From: Lepisosteus oculatus
Taxonomy: Eukaryota > Chordata > Actinopteri > Semionotiformes > Lepisosteidae
Assembly: GCF_040954835.1 (NCBI RefSeq)
Contig: NC_090709.1
Location: forward strand, 43,408,490 to 43,472,489
Length of the DNA: 64,000 nt
Reading direction: 5' to 3'
The notes below the pieces were generated by a model. That model searched no databases. It had not been told where the DNA came from and saw nothing but the letters and a program-made list of their open reading frames with translations. Position 1 is the first letter of the stretch, and each line of letters opens with the position of its first letter. The translations under genes were made by a program, and so were the position numbers. This document shows positions 54,160-64,000 of the stretch, piece after piece.

Positions 54160-54795
54160 GGGAAGAGACTCATGTGCCCCTGCAACAGGTCGATCCGGCT
54201 CCGTCTCAAGACACCTTCAACGACCTGCCGCCGAGAAAAGTCCCTCCGTGCACCATAAGCCTGACGCCACGCATCCACGAACCAGTGAGCTTCCGCACTG
54301 CGCTCCAGGAAGCTGAGAGCAGCGCTGCTCTTAAAGGTCATCCCAACCGCGACATCGAGCGCACTCAGTGCACAGTTAAAATCTCCGACGACCAGCCCTG
54401 GCTGCTGAAAGCAGCTCGCCTCCAGCTGCTTGAAGAAGGCGAGCCGCTCAGCTTCCCCATTGTGGGCGTAGATGTTGCTCAGCAGCACGGACTGTCCAGG
54501 AAACCCAAGACAGACCTGCAGGAGCCGGCCCTCCGTGTTGCGGTGCAGGAGCCTTACGCTCTCGTACACTCCCCCCCTCACCAGCACAGCCACCCCCCTC
54601 CTGCACAGGCTGGAGGCGTTGCTGTAAAACAGCTCCCCGTCCCACTGTGCTCGCACCTTCCGGACACACTCCTGGTCCCAGAAGGTCTCCTGGAGGCAGA
54701 CAACATCCGTCCACCCCAGCAGAGCTAACACTGCCCCCAGCTTTGCTCAGTCCCTCAGCCCGTTGGCGTTTAAAGAGGCGAAAGTTGCCATCACG
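54087..54795 (-). pseudogene. LINE endonuclease domain
   Basis: In order: LLGWTDVVCLQETFW (catalytic Glu), RRGVAVLVRGGV, LSNIYAHNGEAERLAFF, VVGDFNCALSA and RRSRIDLL. It is truncated before the final SDH motif. The first codons (ATFASLNANGLRD) lie in another frame at about 54770. Confidence 0.75.
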
Positions 54796-55112
54796 CATAT
54801 GGCCATAAGAGTGAAATTAATTCTCCGGCCCGCGCGACAGTTCCCCCGCCCTTTCTGCCACATTCTCATTGCCAACACTTGCCGCTTCCTCCCCACCTCC
54901 TGTCTCCGCCACCGCAGAGACATCAGGGATGGGTCTGCGGACAACTCTTGAACTGGGCTTCAGGTTGGGCTGAGGCCTGACGTGGTGCCACTGGATCCCA
55001 GCCTTCGAGGGCCCAGGCGGTTGTACCCCGGCTTGCCCACTCCCCTCCCCCTCCTCCCTGTCCTCCCTCTCCACCCCATCCATCTCCACCACCTCCCCTT
55101 CCCCCTCCATCT

Positions 55113-56740
55113 TCATGCCCTGTAATACCCCTCCTCCGTCCCTGCCCCATCCATCTCCAGACACCCATCCTCCATTCCTACTTCCACCACTTCCCCTACC
55201 TCTCCTCTCACGACCATATCCAACTCCCCTTCCTCAGTCTCTGCCAACGGTGCCTGACCGAGTATTGAAGAGACTCCCTCACCTGGCAGGCCGGTGTCTT
55301 GTGGCCGCTGCAGGGCAACCGGGCGCTTCCCCTCAGGCTCCTCTGGGTCCTCGGGCGTCTTTTCGTCTGGGCCTATGTCCACCTTGCCAGGGTCTTTTCG
55401 CCGTTGCCGCTGCCGCTTGGTCACACGCCTCGCAGCAGCGCCTTTGCTGACCCCAGCAGGCTTCTCATGCCTGGACCCAGAAGAGGGCCCTGCTGGCTCA
55501 CTGGTAAGCTGGGGAACCGCTGACGGTGATGGTGGTGGTGGTGCTGGTGCCGTCGCCTCCTCCCTCTGCCTCTCTCCCTGCACAGGCTGGGGTGTCAAAA
55601 GCCCACTGGTACGCTGAGGGGCCGCCTCTGGTGGTGGTGGTGCCCGTAGGATCTCAGCTGCACCACCCTGCACCGCCGCATGTTGTGGAGCAACCTCCCT
55701 CTGCTTCTCTTGCGGCACAGAGTGGGATGCAGCAGGATTGTTAGGGCAACGGGGCGCCCCTGCTGGTGGAGATGCTGGCTGGTCCCCGGCTCCTTTCTGC
55801 TGCGCTGTACCCAGGATTGGAAGTGCCTCTCCCCCATCACCGGCTGGGGCGTTGCTGGCTCACTGGGGTCCTGGGGCGCCGCTGCTGGCAACTCTCCATG
55901 CTCAGCTGCAGCGGCCACTCGTAGTCCATCTTCAACCCCCTCGGCGTTGCGGGCAGCTGCTCCTGCTCTGGCTGGATCTTCCGGCTCCGGCTCGCAGTTG
56001 CAGCTCATGAGCGCATGGAGGCAGTCCGGGCACTTGGCAGCGGTGCAGTTCCTGGCACGGTGGCCGGGCTGTCTGCACTCATAGCAGAGGAACTCGGGGC
56101 AGTCCTTGGCAATGTGCCCCGAGTCCAGGCAGACATGACACACCCTTTGTTGCTGGTCGTGGAGGACCCTGAAGTACTGGTCCCCCTCTGCCGTGGCGAA
56201 GCGGGTGCTGTATGGCAACGAGGCTACATGCCATCAGCAATGGTGGTCCCAGGGTAGTGGCGCATCCTGATGTCCGAAATCACTCTCACCCCCCAGCTAC
56301 TCAGCTTCTCCTTGATAGTCTCGTCTGAGATATATGCCGGGAGGTGGAGGAGGGAAACCACTACCTCCTTCTGCTCCAGCCAGCGGCAGGGTCCGCGTGT
56401 TCTTTTGAGTACAGAGTCAGTTCAAACTCTTTTAGCGTCTGGGGGCGGCAGGCAAAAAGAGAGCCCTCCCCACAGACGCCATGCACCGCTGTGATAATAG
56501 CACCCACAGATGGTTTCTCCACACCGCTCACATCCACCACAACAGTATGCGCCCTTGCAAAAACCCGCCGGGGGGGTCGATCCGAATTCCTCATCCTTCT
56601 CTTTCCTACACCACTCTCCTCCTCCACTACAATAACATTCTCTGCCTCCATGTTTTTTCCTTCCATTAAAACACAAACAGGACTCAGAAAGCAACAAAAA
56701 AGCAACAACAAAAAACCAAAAGTCTCTCCCCTCCCCAAAC
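55113..56740 (-). pseudogene. LINE ORF1 with zinc knuckles
   Basis: 56218-55595 contains a CCHC array (CHVCLDSGHIAKDC, CYECRQPGHRARNC, CPDCLHALMSC), followed by a Pro/Glu/Ala-rich tail to about 55113. The N-terminal region is at 56740-56361 (VFARAHTVVVDVSGVEKP). It is split by shifts. The role is RNA binding in the retrotransposition particle. Confidence 0.7.
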
Positions 56741-57080
56741 AGCGCTAGGCTGAAGGGGAGGGCTTCAAAAATCAACCAAAAATTCACAAAAAACCACAAA
56801 AATTCACAAAAAACAAAGTCTTACTTGAGACAAACAAATGCTCTATTCCTCTCCTTCTTCCTGCTCTCACGCTGACCACGGCCCCTGTGACGTCAGAGGG
56901 CCTGCTCAAGGGGGTGTGGCCGTAAGCGAGAGCAGGGCTCAATGGCACCTTTCTTATAGAGAGGACAGCTCCGTCACCTCTTTTACGACGCTGCTTTTTT
57001 CCCTTGCGTTTTTCGCTTCTTCCCACGTTCTCTCTCTTCACTGCCTTCGTCCCCACTCTATTTCACTTCAGTCTTTCACT

Positions 57081-58447
57081 TGTAGCGGCAATGCTTGTTA
57101 ATAAGACAGAATTAAGTGTTGCTGTGCTTTCCCAAATGAGGCCCCATCTCTCTGTTCATCTATGTAGTGCAGCCAATGAGAAGCTATTCATGCAGGCTGA
57201 TTTAAAGATGTTTTCTATTGATAAGAGACAGCTCCCAAATGGGGATGCACTTAGCTAAGATCAATCATGATCAATGGTCATCCATTGGCGCCTATCTGTC
57301 TAGGGAGTGCCAGATGGACATCTGTACTGCATTCCTAAGTGTCAGGAGTAAGTGACTCATATCTCACCTTGATCAACCAATCAGGGACTGGTAGGGCCGA
57401 GTAACCCACGTGGGTCTCTGATGCCAACGAAACTTTCAGCCAATGAACAAGCTGAAGTTCCTCCAGGTAAAAACAGGCAACACAGAACTATTCAAAGGAG
57501 AACTCCAGGGGTGCGAGACAGTTCCAGGGCAGGACAGCCCAGGTGCAGAAAGGCTCCCAAGGGCAGGACATTCTCGCAGCGCGCCTCCTGACCATCCTGA
57601 GACTCAGCCCGGACAACCACGGAACGGCCAGTGTGTCAGAGTGCCAGAACTTTCCTCTATTCTAAGAGTCTAGAGCGGAGGTTACCAGAGAGTAACCAGA
57701 GGATCCACACGAGGTTAGCACCAGCAGCAAGCCTTGTGAACAGGTCAGAACTGTGGACAGCTGAATCACTATTCAGAACTAGCGCTTCATCAGGAACGAA
57801 CCGGTATTCTTCCTCACCTGCTGGGACCCACACTCATCTTTTCTCCTGTGCACAAACTTTGCTAGTTAAAGCCAACACTAAGTAGCCGGTCAGTGAGCAT
57901 CAGCAGCGCACCGTCGCAAGCCACACAGCACAGCCTGGCACGGAGCCAGAGAGCCCGCAGGATATCTACATCCCCAGAGATTGGATGAGCATTCAACTGC
58001 ACTGCATCACAGCTCGAGAATTCAATTGTTATTCCAACCAGTTGATATCAATTTAATTCCTAAGAGTTATGTACTTGTTTTGAGTATCTAATGTAGAAGT
58101 TATAACCAAGTTCATTTACGAAACGGTCTAAACGAATGATATACTGAACGTATGTCCTCTTGATATACGTAACTCTTCGTAACTAATTGAATATATACCT
58201 TTTGTATTCTGATAACCCTCTCGATAAGATGCATATTTTATGTATAAATATTTTATGTATAAATATTTTATTAATAAATATTTCCTCGTGTATTAGTACC
58301 TGTGTGTATGCGTTGTTTGAGTTATATCGCATGGTTGGATTCTAAGGCCATTAAAAGAATCATTTTATTATTTACTGCTACAATTAATAATTGTCCCAGT
58401 AAATGCCCAAACCCTACAGAACTGGTGCCTCGTGAGAGCACACTACA
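57081..58447 (-). mobile_element. LTR-like element copy C (complete)
   Basis: Starts tgtagcggcaatgcttg and ends gagagcacactaca, giving TGTAG...CTACA termini over 1367 bp. Compared with copy A it is inverted. No frame longer than ~98 codons exists, and no convincing target duplication was seen. A solo LTR is the simplest reading. Confidence 0.6.
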
Positions 58448-61321
58448 ACTGTATTATTATTATTATTATTGAGAGACAGGCTCACTGTCTGTTCCTCAGG
58501 CTGGGACAGGAGATCACACACTGTATTTTTATTATTGAGAGACAGGCTCACTGTTCCTCAGGGTGGGACAGGAGATGACATACTGAATTATTATTATTGA
58601 GAGACAGGCTCACTGTATGTATTTTTATTACTGAGAGAGAGGTTCACTGTCTGTTCCTAATGCTGGGAAAGGAGATCACACACTGCATTATTATTATTGA
58701 GAGACAAGCTCACTGTACCTCAGGCTGGGACAGGAGATCACACTGTTTTATTATTATTGAGAGTCTGGCTCACTGTTCCCCAGGCTGGGAGAGGAGGTCA
58801 CACACACTGTATTATTATTATTGAGTGACAGGCTAACTGTCTGTTCCTCAGGCTGGGACAGGAGATCACACACTGTATTTCTATTATTGAGAGACAGGCT
58901 CACTGTTCCTCAGGCTGGGACAGGAGATCACACTGTATTATTATTATTGAGAGACAAGCTCACTGTTCCTCTGGCTGGGAGAGGAGGTCACACACTGTAT
59001 TATTATTATTGAGAGACAGGCTCACTGTCTGTTCCTCAGGCTAGGACAGGAAGTCACACACTGTATTATTATTATTATTGAGAGACAGGCTCACTGTCTG
59101 TTCCTCACGCTGGGACAGGAGATCACACATTGTATTAATATTATTGAGAGACAGGCTCACTGTTCCTCAGGCTGGGACAGTAGATCACACTGTATTATTA
59201 TTATTGAGAGACAGGCTCACTGTCTGTTCCTCAGGCTAGGACAGGAAGTCATACACTGTATTATTATTATTGAGAGACAGGTTCACTGTCTGTTCCTCAG
59301 GCTGGGACAGGAGATCACACACTGTATTATTATTATCGAGAGACCTGCTCTTTCCTGACTGTTCCTTAGGCTGGGACAGGAGATCATAATCTGCTTTATT
59401 ATTTTTGAGAGACTGGCTCACTCCTGTCTGTTCCTCAGGTTGGGACAGGAGATCACACACTGTATTATTATTGAGAGACGGGCTGACTGTCTGTTCCTCA
59501 GGCTGGGACAGTGGATCACATACTATATTATTATAACTGAGAGACAGGCTCACTTTCTATTCCCCAGACTGGGACAGAAGATCACACACTGTATTATTAT
59601 TGAGAGACAAGCTCACTGTCTGTTCCTCATGCTGGGACAGGAGATCACACACTGTATTATTTTTATTGAGAGACAGGCTCACTGTCTCTTCCTCAGGCTG
59701 GGACCGGAGGTCACACACTGTATTATTATTATTATTGACAGACAGGTTCACTGTCTGTTCCTCAGGCTGGGACAGGAGATCACACACTGTATTATTATTG
59801 TTGATAGACAGGCTCACTGTTCCTCAGGCTGGGACAGGAGATCACACTTTATTATTATTATTATTGAGAGACAGGCTCACTGTCTGTTCCTCATGCTGGG
59901 ACAGGAGATCACACTCTGTATTATTATTATTGAGAGATAGGTTCACTGTCTGTTCCTCCGACTGGGACAGGAGATCACATGGTTTATTAATATTATTGTT
60001 GAGAGACATGCTCACTGTCTGTTCCTCTGGCTTTGGCAGGAAATGACACACTGTATTATTAGTAATGAGAGACAGGCTCAGTGTTCCTCATGCTGGGACA
60101 GGAGATCAAAAACTGTATTATTATTATTGAGAGACAGGCTCACTGTCTGTTCCTCAGATTTGGACAGGAGATCACACACTTTATTATTATTATCGAGAGA
60201 CTTGCTCTTTCTTGACTGTTCCTTAGGCTGGGACAGGAGATGATAATCTGCTTTATTATTATTGAGAGACTGGCTCACTCCTGTCTGTTCCTCAAGATGG
60301 GACAGTGGATCACACACTATATTATTATTACTGAGAGACAGGCTCACTTTCAATTCCCCAGACTGGGACAGAAGATCACACACTGTATTATTATTATTGA
60401 GAGACAGGCTCACTGTCTGTTCCCCAGGCTGGGACAGGAGATCACACAATTTATTATTATTATTATTGAGATACAGGCTCACTGTCTGTTCCTCAACCAG
60501 GGACAGGAGATCACACAGTTTATTAATATTATTGTTGAGAGACATGATCACTGTCTGTTCCTCAGACTGGGACAGGATATTCCACACTGGATTATTATTA
60601 TTGAGAGACAGGCTCACTGTCTGTTCCCCAGGCTGGGACAGGAGATCACACAATGTATTATTATTATTATTGAGATACAGGCTCACTGTCTGTTCCTCAG
60701 ACAGGGACAGGAGATCACACAGTTTATTAATATTATTGTTGAGAGACATGATCACTGTCTGTTCCTCAGACTGGGACAGGATATTCCACACTGGATTATT
60801 ATTATTGAGAGACAGGATCACTGTCTGTTCCTCAGGCTAAGACAGGAGATCACACACTGGATTATTATTATTGAGAGACAGGTTTAGTGTCTGTTCCCCA
60901 GGCTGAGACAGGAGATCAAAAACTGTTTTATTATTATTGAGAGACAGGCTCACTGTCTGTTCCACAGGCTGGGACAGGAGATCACACAGTTTATTTATAT
61001 TATTGTTGAGAGACATGTTCAATGTCTGTTCCTCTGGCTGGGGCAGGAAATGACACACTGTATTATTATTATTGAGAGACAGGCTCGCTGTCTGCTCCTC
61101 AGGCTGGGACAGGAGATCACACCCTGTATTATTATTATTGAGAGACAGGCTCACTGTCTTTTCCTCAGGCTGGGAAAGGAAGTCACACACTGTATTATTA
61201 TTATTGAGAGACTGGCTCACTTCTGTCTGTTCCTCAGGTTGGGACAGGAGATCACACACCGTATTATTATTATTGAGAGACGGGCTGACTGTCTGTTCCT
61301 CAGGCTGGGACAGTGGATCAC
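58448..61321. repeat. 66-bp minisatellite, 2.9 kb
   Basis: About 43 units: a TTA run, tgagagacaggctcactgtc, tgttcctcaggctgggac and aggagatcacacactg. Units are mostly 66 or 60 bp, so all period lengths are multiples of three and long frames stay open on both strands (minus motif CDLLSQPEEQTVSLSLNNNN). Around 60460-60800 a three-unit higher-order repeat is seen. It lies between two opposed LTR-like copies. Confidence 0.85.
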
Positions 61322-62184
61322 ACGACGTTGCGCTGCTGATGCTCTCTGAAGACCGGCTAGTTAGTTTTGGCTGAAACTAGCGAAGTTTGTGCACAGGAGA
61401 AAAGATGACTGTGGGTCCCAGCAGGTCAGGAAGAAGACCAGTTCGTTCCTGATGAAGCGATAGTTCTGAATAGTGATTCAGCTGTCCACAGTTCCGACCT
61501 GTTCACGAGGCCTGCTGCTGGTGCTAACCTCGGGTGGATCGTTTGGTTACTCTCTGGCAACCTCCGCTCTCGACTCTTAGAACAAAGCAATGTTCTGGCA
61601 CTCGGACACACTGGCTGTTCCGTGGTTGTCCAGGCTGAGTCTCAGGATGGTCAGGAGGCGCGCTGCGAGAATGTTCTGCCCTTGGGAGCCTTTCTGCTCC
61701 TGGGCCGTCCCGCCCTGGAATTGTCTCACAGCCCTGGAATTCTCCTTTGAATTCCCTTTAGAATAGTCTTGGAGCTCTGTGTTGCCTGTTTTTACCTGGA
61801 GGAACTTCAGCTCGTTTATTGGATGAAAGTTTCATGGGCATCAGAGTCCCACGTGGGCTACTCGGCCCTAGCAGTCCCTGATTGGTTGATCAAGTTGAGA
61901 TATGAGTCACTTACTCCTGACACTTAGGAATGCAGTCCAGATGTCCATCTGGCAATCCCTAGACAGATAGGCGCCAATGGATGCCCATTGATCATGATAG
62001 CCAGACTTAGCTAAATGCATCCCCATTTGGGAGCTGTCCCTTATCAAAAGAAAACATCTTTAAATCAGCCTGCCTGAATAGCTTCTCTGTGGCTGCACCA
62101 CAGAGATGAAGAGAGAGATGGGGCCTCATTTGGGAAAGCACAGCAACACTTAATTCTGTCTTATTAACAAGCATTGCCGCTACA
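61322..62184 (+). mobile_element. LTR-like element copy D (5' truncated)
   Basis: Reverse-complement counterpart of 57081-57920, from gttgcgctgctgatgctc to attgccgctaca. It lacks the first ~530 bp of the element, where the minisatellite joins. Confidence 0.6.
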
Positions 62185-62635
62185 ATTAGTAGGAAGAAAG
62201 ATACAATATTTTGAAAATGTAATATGTTTTAAAGGATTAAAGGGAAAAGAAATACTTTATATACGCAAACTAATTCTACTGAGCTCCTCTAAACAATATC
62301 GCCTGAAGAATTGTCAAAGCACAGTGTATCAATTTGGGTGACAGTGGGGGAAAAGGATCACAACATTGAAAACCACAAGGCTTATTTTCAACAACAAAAT
62401 TTGTGCTTGATAATATTTGACAAAAAAATGAATATTACACGCACGGAAATCAATATTTACCATTAGGGTAGAATGCAGCATAGAACAGTTGGATAGAAGG
62501 TTAGTGTAACTCTATAGTGCATCACAGAGGCTGGTCTCTTCCCCTCATTATGCAGGCTGACTTGTTCACAGTGAACTGTCCTCCAGCGATAGTCAGCTGT
62601 AATCACTTATGCAGACATGATGTTAATACTCTGAC
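62185..62635. other. No gene recognised
   Basis: AT-rich DNA. The stretch from about 62520 resembles the upstream flank of the tRNA-Thr segment at 44.6 kb only weakly. Confidence 0.35.
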
Positions 62636-62709
62636 AGCATCTTGGCTGATTTGGTTAAAGTGTTTTCCTATTAAACAGGAGATTCTGCGTTCAAATCCCA
62701 GCAGTGTCT
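62636..62709 (+). pseudogene. tRNA-Thr-derived pseudogene, anticodon ATT
   Basis: Aligned with 44694-44767 it keeps the D-arm (ttggctgatttggttaaag), anticodon-arm (cctattaaacagg) and T-arm (gcgttcaaatccc) pattern. The anticodon is ATT instead of AGT, and the acceptor stem is unpaired. The 3' flank up to about 62830 is also homologous to that at 44768-44890. Confidence 0.6.
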
Positions 62710-63455
62710 TTTTTCTTGTCTTGTCTTAAAAAATGTATCACTATGGATGATTACATGCAGCTTGATTTTGTTTAATGCAAGTTTTCATTCCCTTTCTGAT
62801 GGCTCTCTACAGTAATTTTTAAAAGTACTAATCGGGATGGATTACTGTACATATCCTCAGTAAAGGGGAATATATAAGTAGTGACTATCCAAATTGCATT
62901 TTTGTGTGAAACACATTTCAGAAAATCGAAAACCAATTTTCAAAACTCACAATAACAAGACAAAGGCAAAACACAAGTTCACTTGCACTTTATGCATATT
63001 TACCACAACTTTGCCTTCTGATCATAAAAAGTCTTAATTTTAATATAGCAGTTTTAAATGGGACATTCAGAACATGGCATATGAGAATATATGGTTAACC
63101 GAGGATGAGCAAAGGATGATCGCACTTTCTGCTTATCGCTATGAACCTACCCCTGGTTATAAAAATGTCTCAAAATTCTGACACTGAGGTGTGAGACACA
63201 ATGTAACAGGCTCTCATAATCCCGAAATACAAGAAATTTTACTGTAGCGGTTTATAAATGACGACTCGACTTTTTCTTGGGTGAATATGGTTTTCTGGGG
63301 AGTTGCGATGTTGGGCATACAGTAATTGGACATTTCCCGGTGATTCTGACACCTGTTAAGCACTCGCATTTCCTGCAAATATTAAAATGGTTAAGGTTTC
63401 GCTGAGAAATCCAGTCGACCTTTGTGAAGACAATGTTTACATCACATAAGAAACA
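62710..63455. other. No gene recognised
   Basis: AT-rich spacer. The first ~120 bp is tRNA-Thr flank homology; the rest shows nothing. Confidence 0.35.
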
Positions 63456-63516
63456 CGTCTCTGGGTGGACTCGAACCACCAACCTTTCAGTGAACAACCA
63501 AACGCGCCACACAGAT
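63456..63516 (-). pseudogene. tRNA-Asn(GTT) pseudogene with D-arm deletion
   Basis: On the minus strand: atctgtgtggcgcg, ttggttgttcactgaaagg (anticodon GTT) and ggtggttcgagtccaccc plus agagacg. The T arm and B box are perfect. 13 nt is missing between the two gcgc copies of the D arm, so the A box is destroyed. A replication-slippage deletion between the short direct repeats explains this. Confidence 0.75.
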
Positions 63517-63776
63517 GGAATGGTGGGTCCGTGTCTCCCATCACAACTTTCAGGTTAAGCTGGTAATATTTCTTCTGCACTGATAATCAAGAATTGAATT
63601 TCATTTCTCGCAAGCTGTGTGAATTTCTTGAAATACAAGTTTTCCAGAAAGGAAATGAATACATGCATTCAACGAAATCAAGCCCTTTGTGATAGTCTGA
63701 AATGGTACGTTATGTACCACAAGATAGGAAAAAAAACATGACTGGGATTTTAACCTACGTGACCTACGGTACCAGA
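63517..63776. other. tRNA-repeat flank and tRNA-like fragment
   Basis: About 63560-63660 shares tatttcttctgcactgataa and the following sequence with 13.15 kb and (inverted) 44.9 kb. About 63735-63780, minus strand, has a B-box-like gtaggttaaaatcccagtc. Neither is an intact gene. Confidence 0.35.
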
Positions 63777-63905
63777 CCGGAGTAAAGTTAGCTTGAAGTT
63801 CGAAAACGATTTTGGCACGCCTGTAGCGTTTACACGAAACCTCTTAGAATCGCGAGAATACTTGCTTTGTGTATAAAATACATTGTGAATGCTTTCTCAG
63901 CCTTT
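63777..63905. repeat. 130-bp repeat, inverted partner of 2010-2140
   Basis: Reverse complement of 2010-2140 with scattered differences (aagttagcttgaagttcg to gaatgctttctcagcc). See the left copy. Confidence 0.65.
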
Positions 63906-64000
63906 ACTTTTTCGTTTATATGACATTTTTTTGACCAATCACGAATATTCTTTTGTCCATATCTTCGCAACGGAAGCACAGAACGCCTTCAAACCAAATA

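Larger units (their letters stand above)
52880..57075 (-). mobile_element. Tx1/L1-group LINE with internal deletion
   Basis: Minus-strand element with ORF1 (zinc knuckles), ORF2 endonuclease, a short RT core and a 3' zinc-finger-like end. The middle of ORF2 between the endonuclease and the YADD motif is deleted (junction about 54160). Several shifts exist. It is a long but dead copy; its 5' end meets the LTR-like element at 57081. Confidence 0.75.

Noticed and set aside
60240-60887. 215-codon plus-strand frame (HCLFLRLGQEITQFI repeats)
   Set aside because: Entirely within the 66-bp minisatellite; open because the unit is a multiple of three. Kept as a repeat observation and not as a gene.
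58448-61321. Possible CRISPR array (regular repeats)
   Set aside because: Units are contiguous with no unique spacers, in a vertebrate context; this is a minisatellite.

Overview
The window looks like nuclear DNA of a ray-finned fish. The evidence is one intact poly-C2H2 zinc-finger gene of the fish type, spliced genes with long AT-rich introns, 5S-rRNA-headed SINEs, L2, Tx1-like and Penelope-like retroelements, CA/GT microsatellites, and vertebrate-type tRNA and U1 snRNA sequences. The mix would fit a non-teleost such as a gar, bowfin or sturgeon, but nothing here fixes the species. There are no bacterial operons, no CRISPR array and no organellar genes.

Layout. 1-4.4 kb: one arm of a foldback transposon, an inverted minisatellite pair, a GC-rich stretch and a Penelope tail. 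4.4-6.83 kb: SINEs and an LTR-like element. 6.83-12.68 kb (minus): a two-exon zinc-finger gene whose intron holds an L2 fragment and a 62-bp minisatellite; the LTR-like element supplies its stop codon. 13.8-15.2 kb: graveyard of tRNA pseudogenes. 15.8-17.8 kb: hAT, integrase and L2 fragments. 18.5-21.87 kb: a complete foldback element with 1.24-kb inverted arms. 21.9-31.06 kb (plus): an eight-exon gene with an intact deduced 436-aa frame. It has repeated helical modules, three of them on phase-0 exons, and a glycine-rich membrane tail; I do not recognise the family.

31.75-36.47 kb (minus): a decayed Ty3/Gypsy element between LTRs. 36.48-45.4 kb: a small-RNA neighbourhood with U1 sequence fused to a Tx1-like LINE, tRNA-Val, -Phe, -Leu and -Thr, and a very recent ~760-bp duplication. 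45.4-50.1 kb (minus): a broken tyrosine-recombinase-like gene and three Penelope-like fragments. 50.8-52.3 kb (minus): a spliced, partly decayed unrecognised gene. 52.88-57.07 kb (minus): a Tx1-like LINE with an internal deletion. 57.08-62.18 kb: two opposed LTR copies around a 2.9-kb, 66-bp minisatellite. 62.2-64 kb: two tRNA pseudogenes and AT-rich DNA.

Only two protein genes have frames that survive splicing by eye: the zinc-finger gene and the helical-module gene. Both are shaped by neighbouring transposons, one at its 3' end and one at its promoter. All identities come from reading the sequence; no database search was possible.
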